From: PALSA-1355 sp031400775
GTDB lineage: Bacteria; Planctomycetota; Planctomycetia; Pirellulales; PALSA-1355
Direction of reading: 5' to 3'
NCBI GenBank assembly: GCA_031400775.1
Contig: JANNQN010000116.1
Coordinates: 1 to 6,670, forward strand
Length of the DNA stretch: 6,670 nt
The notes under the pieces were generated by a model. The model made no database searches, was not told the origin of the DNA, and saw nothing but the letters and a program-made list of their open reading frames with translations. Of this stretch, positions 1 to 5,303 are shown piece by piece. The translations under genes were made by a program, and so were the position numbers. Every line of letters begins with the position of its first letter. Position 1 is the stretch's first letter.

Positions 1-21
1 CGGTCTTACTTGCACAGCCAT
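1..21 (-). CDS. N-terminal fragment of an unidentified gene leaving the window at the left edge
   Basis: Seven codons, MAVQVRP, read leftward from an ATG at 21-19. A perfect GGAGG (minus strand, 32-28) lies 6 nt before the ATG, one of the best ribosome binding sites in the window. That site, rather than the seven residues, is the reason for the call. The fragment is too short to identify. Ribosomal protein S21 sometimes starts in a comparable way (short, Val-rich, then basic), but this is only a guess. The gene lies downstream of the LEPR-motif gene on the same strand, with about 110 bases between them and no obvious terminator. Confidence 0.4.
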
Positions 22-38
22 GATCGACCTCCGTGAAT

Positions 39-50
39 CGATTGCAATCG
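39..50. repeat. 12-bp perfect palindrome CGATTGCAATCG
   Basis: The sequence CGATTGCAATCG is its own reverse complement. It sits 17 bases before the ATG of the left-edge gene, just upstream of its ribosome binding site. It could be a small operator or chance. No second copy was noticed in the window. Confidence 0.3.
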
Positions 51-131
51 GGAACGCGTCGCCGATCCTCACGGAGTCTGGTGTACCAAATCAACAACTA
101 CCGCGCCAGCCTAAACTACTCAAAGTGCGCG

Positions 132-800
132 CTAGCCCTGGAAGTAGCCCTCTCCGGGAGGAACCCCGACGAGCCTGGGCGATCCAGAAACGCGCACCGT
201 GACGGGAGTGTCGGTAACCGTAATAAAAATGCTCATCACCACTTGGTAATAAGCATTGACGCTGGCGTCCCGCGGCCGACCCGAGTAGGCCGAGTGAGCC
301 GAGAAATCGCCCGAGGTTTCGATCGTGTAGACATCGTTGCCGTCGTAGTACGTGTCGGGTTGAGAAGATGCTGCGTACTGACCAGTGACGGATCCCTCAG
401 CCAATGCACCGTCGTATGCGACAGATCCCTGGCTGGAGAAAGGCGCGAAGCTTTTGTTCTCCGGTGCGGGGAAATCAGCGCCCGCGGCATCCAGCTGGTT
501 TACAGTGTCCAATCCGTAACTCGTTGGTAAGTTGCCGGTGTTCTCATTCCCGATTCCCGACCACGCGACATTTCCGAGAGCCGACGCCTCGACCCCCCAC
601 GAAACACTAACAGACAGCAATTCACGAGACTCGAGCGGTTCACAAAACAACGGCATCCCACGTCCGAATCGTTTTGCATCAATTGAGAAGGCTCGCAGTG
701 CCCTTGGCGTGAGTTGGCCGTTGTGACTAAGCCACAAGCGAAGACGGGTTGCGAAGGCAGACAATGGCGCGAGGAATAACGGAACAAGCGTGGATTTCAT
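132..800 (-). CDS. Small LEPR-motif secreted or surface protein, planctomycete type
   Basis: A predicted 222-residue protein of unknown function. Residues 56-63 read LESRELLS, a variant of the LEPRxLLS motif found near the N-terminus of many large planctomycete surface proteins. It lies in its usual setting, after a basic stretch (AKRFGRG) and before a beta-rich Ser/Gly/Ala/Tyr region. The mature part is low in Cys and rich in small polar residues, with alternating strands near the end (YYQVVMSIFITVTD), like an extracellular beta domain. The frame is open up to 890, but the ATG at 800 is preferred because GGGGA lies 6 nt before it and the extra 30 residues look unlike a leader. Family members are often far longer. 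Here there is one short domain and an uncharacteristic Gly/Pro-rich end (GVPPGEGYFQG), so the C-terminus may be truncated. I infer export from the motif; no substrate or partner can be named. Confidence 0.6.
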   Translation of the reverse strand: MKSTLVPLFLAPLSAFATRLRLWLSHNGQLTPRALRAFSIDAKRFGRGMPLFCEPLESRELLSVSVSWGVEASALGNVAWSGIGNENTGNLPTSYGLDTVNQLDAAGADFPAPENKSFAPFSSQGSVAYDGALAEGSVTGQYAASSQPDTYYDGNDVYTIETSGDFSAHSAYSGRPRDASVNAYYQVVMSIFITVTDTPVTVRVSGSPRLVGVPPGEGYFQG

Positions 801-1087
801 CAGGTGTCCCCAGACCGACATTTTCCAAATGGGCTGAGCCTGGACCGATCCAGACTTGCAATAGTCACCGCTTCCAAACAAAAAAGGCACCGGTGTCTTC
901 TACCGTCGGGCATGACTGTCGTCAACCGTCCCTTGGGAAAACCGAGAAAGCCCCCGGGAGACCGCTTCTGCCTGGAAGGATAACCAAGCTCGCGTGAGAA
1001 ATGGCATGCGCAGGCCATCTCCTGTCCCCTAAGATGCCAAGACAAGGCGAACCCGACGGTCAAAATCAGCGGTTTTCGCAAATAGAC
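801..1087. other. Non-coding gap upstream of the LEPR-motif gene
   Basis: No convincing gene on either strand. Minus-strand frames run through part of it, but their residue composition (Arg, Ser, Pro and Cys scattered without pattern) looks like uncoded DNA, and one crosses the terminator at 1130-1088. Transcription of the LEPR-motif gene must begin here, because the terminator closes the upstream unit. I could not pick out a clear -35/-10 pair. Confidence 0.5.
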
Positions 1088-1130
1088 AAAAAAACGTCCA
1101 GCCTGGCTCGCTGACGCAGGCGTTGGACGT
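1088..1130 (-). terminator. Intrinsic terminator, minus strand
   Basis: Arms at 1094-1100 and 1124-1130 (ACGTCCA/TGGACGT, 7 bp) continue as 1101-1105 with 1117-1121 (GCCTG/CAGGC, 5 bp). A 2-nt bulge separates the two stem parts and the loop is 11 nt. Read on the minus strand, the stem runs straight into seven T residues (1094-1088). This is a textbook Rho-independent terminator for leftward transcription. On the plus strand the A run precedes the stem, so it is one-directional. Confidence 0.8.
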
Positions 1131-1255
1131 GGCTCGAAAAGAGTCGATCCAAGAAAAGGGGGCCCGCTCGTCCCCTTGCTAGACAACCGACCAAGCCGCG
1201 AGACCGCTTTGGAGTATCGTCACCGCTTCCGCCGCCAGCACCCGTTGCCAAGAAA

Positions 1256-1290
1256 TGCCCCGCCGGATTCGGACTGAATCCAGCGGGGCA
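1256..1290 (-). terminator. Strong hairpin with short T tail, minus strand
   Basis: A 15-position stem with a single mismatch: 1256-1270 (TGCCCCGCCGGATTC) against 1276-1290, loop GGACT. On the minus strand it is followed by TTTCTT, a short but usable U tract. On the plus strand no T run follows. It lies 32 bases past the stop codon at 1325-1323, the position expected for the terminator of that reading frame. Confidence 0.7.
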
Positions 1291-1322
1291 TGATTGAAAA
1301 AGAAGATAACTGTCGAAGGCGT

Positions 1323-1431
1323 CTAGCGACCGCGACGAACACGGCGAATGGCCATTGCCGTGCAAGCGACCAGGCCCAGCCCGGCTAGTGACGATTTTCG
1401 GTGAGCGACGGCGTGATGTTCGGCGGCTCAA
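1323..1431 (-). pseudogene. Tiny Arg-rich single-TM protein frame, interrupted by a one-base shift
   Basis: A TTG start at 1431-1429 is preceded by AAGGAG (1445-1440) at 8 nt and begins MSRRTSRRRSPK. In another frame the stretch then reads SSLAGLGLVACTAMAI followed by RRVRRGR and a TAG stop at 1325-1323. The two halves join if one A is removed from the AAAA run at 1398-1395, giving about 35 residues: a basic N-terminus, one hydrophobic segment, and a basic tail. The hydrophobic-plus-Arg end resembles the C-terminal tail of PEP-CTERM-type sorting signals, but no PEP motif is visible. A hairpin terminator just downstream supports this 3' end as real. The break may be a true mutation, a sequencing error in the homopolymer, or a frameshift during translation. 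It could also be the eroded end of a longer surface protein. Confidence 0.35.
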
Positions 1432-1583
1432 ACAGACTACTCCTTGTGGTCCTCCGAAACCATTGCGGGCTATCACAAGAGAGTAATCAAACCGACGCGG
1501 CAAGTCGACAACCGTTTCGCCAGAAGAATGACGAAGAAGGTCGCTCGCGTGCGGATAGGGGTTGCGCTTCGTGGCAGTATTGG

Positions 1584-1685
1584 CTATTTCACAGCGCTCA
1601 GTCGCCCGTTCAGGAACTCATTGTCCAGGACGTTTGCCACGGCATTGAATTTCACCAGCAGAGCACGAGACCGCCGCAAGGCCAT
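1584..1685 (-). CDS. Possible 33-residue ORF overlapping the preceding stop (TGATG)
   Basis: An ATG shares its A with the TGA stop of the exported HEAT-like protein (TGATG at 1687-1683), the arrangement typical of translational coupling. The product is 33 residues, starting MALRRSRALLVKF and ending LNGRLSAVK. It has a basic N-terminus followed by a mixed amphipathic stretch. A GGAG lies only 2 nt before the ATG, too close for an independent site, so expression would rely on re-initiation. The same frame stays open upstream as an out-of-frame shadow of the larger gene, so the overlap could be chance. No family is recognised. Confidence 0.25.
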   Translation of the reverse strand: MALRRSRALLVKFNAVANVLDNEFLNGRLSAVK

Positions 1686-3004
1686 CACTCCGGCTTGCTC
1701 ACCGGCAGCGGTACGTCGCGAAACACGAGCTCCAGATTGCGGCGGGCCCGCAGCCGCGGATAGTGCAGCCTGGCGCCGGTGGGCTTGCTGTCGGGCGACT
1801 CGCCTACGTAGGTCACCTTGAATTGAACGCCCCGCTCGGTGAGCGCGTGGGCCTGCCCTTGCAGACGGAACGGCCGGCCCAGGGCGTCGATCAGCTCGAT
1901 TTCGTATTCCTGAAACAAGACCTCGAGCGGATCGGGCATGGCCATGTCGCGGACGATGTTGATTGTCAGGATGTACTTGGCGCCGGATTGCCACTCCAGC
2001 GATTCAATCTTCACGGCCAGATCGTCTTGCGAATAAAGCTTCGCCGCGGCCGGCTCGGGCATTTCCAGAACGGCCGGCTCGCCCACCGCGATCAGCTCCC
2101 ACTTGATCGTGAACTTTTCGAGCGACCGGGCGGTGACGCTGACCGGGTTTAGCTTCAAGCTGGCCGTCACCTGACGCAATCCGCGGCTGGTCGCGTTCCA
2201 TCCGCCGCCGGCCGGTTGGGCGGCCGACACCACGATCTGGTTGTCGGTCACGGCCTCGACCAGTTCCGGGTGCGTGGCATAGCCCACGATGCGGAATCGA
2301 TCTTCCCAGCAGAATTGCAGATTGAATTGAAAGCTGTGATTCAATTCGGCCTTCTGATCCTCGTAATTCAATTCTTCGATGAACATCCGCCGAGCGCCGG
2401 TAATCTGGGCCCGCACCGGCCCGGCGTACGCGCGCGGAAAGTTGCCCGGCGGCCCGGCGCTGACCACGATGCCCGGAGTGTGCATGTCGTAGTGCGGGCG
2501 GACGCGATTTTGAGTCTGGCGGCAGACGTCGTCGACGGCCTGCCAATAGCTGGAGGACGTGTAGTCGACGTCCAGCTTCTTGTCGGCGAAACTTCCGTAA
2601 GGATCGCCGATATGCACGTGGTTGCCCGACTGCGTCGCCAAAGCCTGCAGGATTTTGGAGGCCGATTCCTGCTGGGTGCGAACCTGCACCCGACCGGGCG
2701 CCCAAAGATCTTCGATCTTAAGGCGTTCGAGCAGCCGCTTCGCACGCAGCCGAACTTCGAGGTCATCGCTGGTGAGCGCGGCTTCGAGCTGCGCGCGGCT
2801 TTCGGCGCCGATCTTCGAAAGCTGCTCGTCGGCCGCCTGCCGCTTGCTGAATTCGCCGGCTCCCAGTTCGCGGATCAAACGAGCCACGCGAACCTCGCCG
2901 CGTTCACCTGGCTCGGCCGCGACTGCGAAGCTGGCCATCAACGTCATTAGCATCACACTTGGCATGCCGACCGACCGGCAGACCCCGAGAGCAATCCAAT
3001 CCAT
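1685..3004 (-). CDS. Exported HEAT-like-repeat protein, planctomycete conserved hypothetical
   Basis: A predicted 439-residue protein with no assigned function. Residues 1-30 form a signal peptide: a hydrophobic core around MPSVMLMTLMASF, then AVAA before an acidic mature start (EPGERGE). Residues about 38-96 look like one or two HEAT-type helical repeats (ARLIRELGAGEFSKRQAADE, then a second helix pair ending EVRLRAKRLLERL). Residues about 110-185 (KLDVDYTSSSYWQAVDDVCR onward, then GIVVSAGPP) recall the short STN-type fold of secretin N-termini, which is a tentative match. The rest, to residue 439, is mixed beta and ends VFRDVPLPVSKPE. The ATG at 3004 is chosen over an upstream Met at 3094 because GGAG (3016-3013) lies 8 nt before it and because it places the signal peptide at the N-terminus. 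It probably acts in the periplasm or at the cell surface as a binding or scaffold protein. That is inference from the signal and repeats. Confidence 0.75.
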   Translation of the reverse strand: MDWIALGVCRSVGMPSVMLMTLMASFAVAAEPGERGEVRVARLIRELGAGEFSKRQAADEQLSKIGAESRAQLEAALTSDDLEVRLRAKRLLERLKIEDLWAPGRVQVRTQQESASKILQALATQSGNHVHIGDPYGSFADKKLDVDYTSSSYWQAVDDVCRQTQNRVRPHYDMHTPGIVVSAGPPGNFPRAYAGPVRAQITGARRMFIEELNYEDQKAELNHSFQFNLQFCWEDRFRIVGYATHPELVEAVTDNQIVVSAAQPAGGGWNATSRGLRQVTASLKLNPVSVTARSLEKFTIKWELIAVGEPAVLEMPEPAAAKLYSQDDLAVKIESLEWQSGAKYILTINIVRDMAMPDPLEVLFQEYEIELIDALGRPFRLQGQAHALTERGVQFKVTYVGESPDSKPTGARLHYPRLRARRNLELVFRDVPLPVSKPE

Positions 3005-3144
3005 GGACCTGTCTCCGGCGGAATACACGCGTGAACGCGCGGAAAAATGGCTTCCTGCCTGGGCCCGCGGGACAAGGCATGGGCAAGCACCCACGCCGTG
3101 TGTATCTTGGCACGAAGGAACCGATTGAGCGCCAAAACGCTCGA

Positions 3145-3173
3145 ACCGTACGAAAACCCCGGCGACGGGTCAA
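3145..3173 (-). promoter_or_regulatory. Weak candidate promoter for the exported HEAT-like protein
   Basis: On the minus strand, TTGACC (3173-3168) matches five of six -35 positions. It is followed 17 nt later by TACGGT (3150-3145), which matches only three of six -10 positions. It lies about 140 bases before the ATG at 3004, in the divergent gap. The spacing is right but the -10 is poor. Confidence 0.25.
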
Positions 3174-3205
3174 TCCCGCTCTGCTGCCTGCCAGGCGATG
3201 CTACC

Positions 3206-4177
3206 ATGCTGCCAATACCCGTCGAAAGCGTCGATTGCCTGAGTGTGGGAATCCTCGTGGCCGATCATCTCTGCGATCCCATCGAGCGCGCTCCGGCGGC
3301 CGGCGAACTGGTTCTTTGTCCGCGGCTATCGCTATCGATCGGCGGATGCGCGGCCAACGTGGCGATCGATCTGGCGCGCCTGGGAGTAAGCGTGGGCGTC
3401 GTCGGCTGCGTGGGCCAGGATTACTTCGGGCGGTTCATCCTCGACACTCTTGCGGCCGCCGGAATCGGCGCCCAGGACATTCGCCAATTGCCCGATGCCG
3501 AAACCTCCGGCACGCTAATCATTAACGTGCGCGGAGAAGATCGTCGCTTTATCCACTCTCCGGGCGCCAACGCGCATCTGCAAGCCGCCGATATTCCACT
3601 TGCGCGCGTGAAGTGCGCGAAAGTTCTATACGTGGGCGGCTACCACTTGATGCCTTCGCTCGAGGGGGAGCCGCTGGCCGCGCTATTTCGCCAGGCCCGC
3701 GCTTGGGGCGTCAAGACGGTGTTGGATATCGTGATGCCGCCGGCCGGCGGCGATTGGGAACAACTGGCCGGCGTGCTGGCCGAGACCGACGTCTTCCTTC
3801 CCAATTCGGACGAGGCGGCCGTGCTGACCGGCTTGGACGATCCGCTGGCTCAGGCCGAGCGACTTTCCCAGGCCGTGGCCGGCGCCGCTGTGATCACCTG
3901 CGGAGGCCAGGGAACCGTGGTCGTCGCCGGACGCGAGCGATTGCGGGCGGCCGTACACGAGGTCGAGTATCGGGGCGGCACCGGTGCCGGCGATGCCTTC
4001 GACGCCGGCTTTATCACCGGCCTGCTGATGGGCGAGGAGCTCGCCGGGTGCATTCGCTGGGGTAGCGCGATCGGCGCCAGTTGCGTGCGATCCATCAGCG
4101 CCACCGAGAGCGTATTTACCCGCGACGAAGCCCGGCAATTCATGCGCGACCAACCTCTGCGCATCGACCGGTTCTAG
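3206..4177 (+). CDS. PfkB/ribokinase-family carbohydrate kinase
   Basis: A 323-residue cytoplasmic kinase that should transfer phosphate from ATP to a sugar or nucleoside hydroxyl. The N-terminal substrate motif is at residues about 44-78: GG in SIGGCAANVAIDLARLG, then VGVVGCVGQDYFGRF. The phosphate/Mg motif N-x-x-E appears as PNSDEAAVLTG (N200, E203). The C-terminal PfkB signature is GGTGAGDAFDAGF, with the anion-hole Gly residues and catalytic Asp at D263. Length is normal for the family. The frame is open from 3047, but the first 53 residues are unlike any PfkB leader, so the ATG at 3206 is used. It is preceded only by a weak AGGCGA. The sugar cannot be deduced: ribokinase, fructokinase, 2-keto-3-deoxygluconate kinase and adenosine kinase share these motifs. 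No sugar-pathway gene lies beside it. It diverges from the exported HEAT-like gene and has no same-strand partner within 350 bases. Confidence 0.9.
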   Translation: MLPIPVESVDCLSVGILVADHLCDPIERAPAAGELVLCPRLSLSIGGCAANVAIDLARLGVSVGVVGCVGQDYFGRFILDTLAAAGIGAQDIRQLPDAETSGTLIINVRGEDRRFIHSPGANAHLQAADIPLARVKCAKVLYVGGYHLMPSLEGEPLAALFRQARAWGVKTVLDIVMPPAGGDWEQLAGVLAETDVFLPNSDEAAVLTGLDDPLAQAERLSQAVAGAAVITCGGQGTVVVAGRERLRAAVHEVEYRGGTGAGDAFDAGFITGLLMGEELAGCIRWGSAIGASCVRSISATESVFTRDEARQFMRDQPLRIDRF

Positions 4178-4529
4178 CAGCCTGCGGCGATCGTGCGGAT
4201 TGTGACGGCGGCGGGTTCGCAATCTAGTCGCAATCTATCGGTCGCGCGGTCTCTTTCGCCGGTCCCGTGTATCCGATCGGAATTTGACGCCCGCTTTTGG
4301 CTTATCCGTGGCTTCGTATTCTATGTTTTCGATGCACGCGGACTTGCGGCCGAAAAGGCGGGACTTTCGTCCCGGGCCGCGAACTCAATCGCCAGTTAGG
4401 TGCAGGGCCCGCGAAGCTGACTTGTAAAACGTTGCCTGCGATCCGAAAAACTCGCGTCCATTTTTCCGCCCGGGCAGGGGCTTGCAACCGATTCGCCCGC
4501 GCGGCGTCCCCTTGAAGGAGGGCCCGACT
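4178..4529 (+). other. Gap after the kinase gene, containing a bulged hairpin
   Basis: No gene is visible on either strand. At 4346-4380 a two-part stem forms: GCGGCC (4346-4351) with GGCCGC (4375-4380), then a 7-nt bulge, then CGGGAC (4359-4364) with GTCCCG (4369-4374), loop TTTC. It has no T run on either side, so it is a weak terminator candidate for the kinase transcript or simply a structured 3' region. TTGACG at 4284-4289 lacks a matching -10. The last bases hold the strong AAGGAGGG site of the next gene. Confidence 0.4.
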
Positions 4530-5015
4530 TTGCGATTGACTCCACGCAAACGCTATCTGGTCGATTCGAAGCTGCAGGGAGCGCTGCTGATGCGCACCTT
4601 TGGCTATTGGTGTTTTTGCGTCCTGGCCACCGGCATGGTGCTGTTGTGTTGGACGGTCGCCACCGGTCCGCACCGCCCATTCCTTTCGTATTTCAGCTTG
4701 CACGAGCTCGTGCAACAGCACGGCGCCGTCGTGTTGGCGTCGGTCGTGCTCTTGCCAATTCTGCTCTTGGACGTGCTGATCATCACCAACCGTTTTGCCG
4801 GGCCGCTGTATCGCTTGCGGCGTTCGATGCGGGCCTTGGCGGCCGGCGAGCACGTGCAGCCGGTCGTTTTCCGCGATGGAGACTTCTGGCACGACATGGC
4901 CGCTGAATTCAACGCCGTGGCGGCCTACATCGATAAGCTTAAGCAAGGGAAAACCGAACCGGTCGCGCCAATCGCCACTGCGGCCGCCGAATTTGAGCGG
5001 CTCAATCGCCGCTAG
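4530..5015 (+). CDS. Small two-TM membrane protein with a HAMP-like segment
   Basis: A predicted 161-residue inner-membrane protein. A basic N-terminus (MRLTPRKRYLVDSKLQGALL) leads into TM1 at about 22-44. A loop of about 20 residues (PHRPFLSYFSLHELVQQHG) follows, then TM2 at about 66-86 (LASVVLLPILLLDVLIIT). Residues 87-136 resemble a HAMP linker: NRFAGPLYRLRRSMRALAAGE, then a connector and EFNAVAAYIDKLK. The Pro of GPLYRL and the Glu of AAGE sit where HAMP domains conserve them. The start is TTG at 4530, not the upstream TTG at 4482, because AAGGAGGG (4515-4522) ends 7 nt before it. No kinase, cyclase or methyl-accepting output domain follows, and the tail ends AAEFERLNRR. It may pass signals to a separate partner or be a reduced receptor. 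The function is not established; the topology is fairly clear. Confidence 0.75.
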   Translation: MRLTPRKRYLVDSKLQGALLMRTFGYWCFCVLATGMVLLCWTVATGPHRPFLSYFSLHELVQQHGAVVLASVVLLPILLLDVLIITNRFAGPLYRLRRSMRALAAGEHVQPVVFRDGDFWHDMAAEFNAVAAYIDKLKQGKTEPVAPIATAAAEFERLNRR

Positions 5016-5032
5016 CAGGCCGGGGCCGCGAG

Positions 5033-5061
5033 TTGACAGGCATTTTGCCGCCGCATATGCT
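5033..5061 (+). promoter_or_regulatory. Sigma70-like promoter of the cimA leader
   Basis: A perfect -35 TTGACA (5033-5038), a 17-bp spacer, then TATGCT (5056-5061, four of six -10 positions). Transcription would start near 5068, about 30 nt before the leader-peptide ATG. It begins 18 bases after the stop of the HAMP-like gene, giving cimA its own transcript. A second AT-rich box, TATAAA (5080-5085), is a less likely alternative because its matching -35 is poor. Confidence 0.65.
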
Positions 5062-5068
5062 GGCGGCA
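5046..5068. repeat. Inverted repeat overlying the cimA promoter -10
   Basis: TGCCGCC (5046-5052) and GGCGGCA (5062-5068) are perfect 7-bp arms around a 9-base centre that contains the -10 box and the palindrome GCATATGC. This position, spanning spacer, -10 and probable start site, is typical of a repressor operator. No regulator gene is present in the window to pair with it. Confidence 0.4.
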
Positions 5069-5098
5069 TACGCCGATAGTATAAAAACGAGAAGAACG

Positions 5099-5185
5099 AT
5101 GTTCGTCCCAGGCCGCCAGAATCGCGAAATCTCCACCGCACCTGTTGCGGTTGGCGTGATTATTATTCGCGAAGGGCGGCCCTAA
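5099..5185 (+). CDS. Isoleucine/valine-rich leader peptide of cimA
   Basis: A 28-residue reading frame, ATG at 5099 and TAA at 5183-5185, beginning MFVPGRQNREIS and ending VAVGVIIIREGRP. It holds three consecutive ATT isoleucine codons (5159-5167) preceded by GTT, GTT and GTG valine codons. In all, 8 of 28 codons are Ile or Val. The run resembles the Val/Ile stretch of the E. coli ilv leader peptide. A purine-rich GAGAAG (5089-5094) precedes the ATG. The peptide itself probably has no function. The speed of its translation would sense charged tRNA-Ile, and perhaps tRNA-Val, and so decide between terminator and antiterminator upstream of cimA. Confidence 0.65.
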   Translation: MFVPGRQNREISTAPVAVGVIIIREGRP

Positions 5186-5214
5186 GGGCGAGCCGGTTTC
5201 GACCGCTCACTTTC

Positions 5215-5251
5215 AGCCCTGAGGCCGCCAGGCCCCAGGGCTTATTTTTTT
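5215..5251 (+). terminator. Intrinsic terminator in the cimA leader (attenuator 3:4)
   Basis: AGCCCTG (5215-5221) pairs with CAGGGCT (5236-5242), 7 bp. After one mismatch, GGCC (5223-5226) pairs with GGCC (5231-5234) around loop GCCA. The tail is TTATTTTTTT. It lies 52 bases before the cimA ATG and after the Ile-rich reading frame, so most of its effect would be on cimA transcription. Confidence 0.85.
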
Positions 5252-5303
5252 ATACAACCCCTTTTTAATACAAACCCCGTTTCTCGAATTCGGACACACG
5301 CCC

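Larger units (their letters stand above)
5099..5251 (+). promoter_or_regulatory. Transcription attenuator controlling cimA (1:2, 2:3, 3:4 structures)
   Basis: Three mutually exclusive pairings can be drawn. 1:2: GGCCGCC (5111-5117) with GGCGGCC (5175-5181), continued by TCGCGAA (5122-5128) with TTCGCGA (5166-5172), 14 bp in all. 2:3 antiterminator: CCTAAGGGC (5181-5189) with GCCCTGAGG (5216-5224), eight of nine paired. It encloses a 7-bp hairpin at 5190-5208 with a UUCG tetraloop. 3:4: the terminator at 5215-5251. A ribosome stalled at the Ile codons 5159-5167 would break 1:2 but leave 5181-5189 free, so 2:3 forms and RNA polymerase reads on. A ribosome at the stop codon 5183-5185 covers segment 2, so 3:4 forms. 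Geometry and codon identity agree with isoleucine control of an isoleucine-pathway gene. Pairings were derived by hand, without energy calculation. Confidence 0.7.

Noticed and set aside
33..530. 165-codon plus-strand frame at the left edge
   Set aside because: Antisense to the LEPR-motif gene, Arg/Val-rich, and without a recognisable domain.
800..1503. Minus-strand frames of 128 and 145 codons
   Set aside because: They cross one or both terminator hairpins, and their composition is patternless. Only the short start and hydrophobic tail near 1323-1431 seem to be real signal.
2216..2950. 244-codon plus-strand frame
   Set aside because: It lies wholly inside the exported HEAT-like gene on the other strand and has no domain-like features or ribosome binding site.
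3124..3144. Small hairpin GAGCG/CGCTC in the divergent gap
   Set aside because: Only five GC-rich pairs and no T run. It is too weak to call a terminator or operator.
4302..5141. 279-codon minus-strand frame
   Set aside because: It overlaps the two-TM HAMP-like gene and the cimA promoter on the opposite strand. Its Gln/His/Arg-rich composition looks like an antisense shadow.
5099..5251. T-box or other tRNA/metabolite riboswitch before cimA
   Set aside because: The T-box consensus around the antiterminator bulge is not present, and the tandem Ile codons with a stop inside segment 2 explain the region better as a leader-peptide attenuator.
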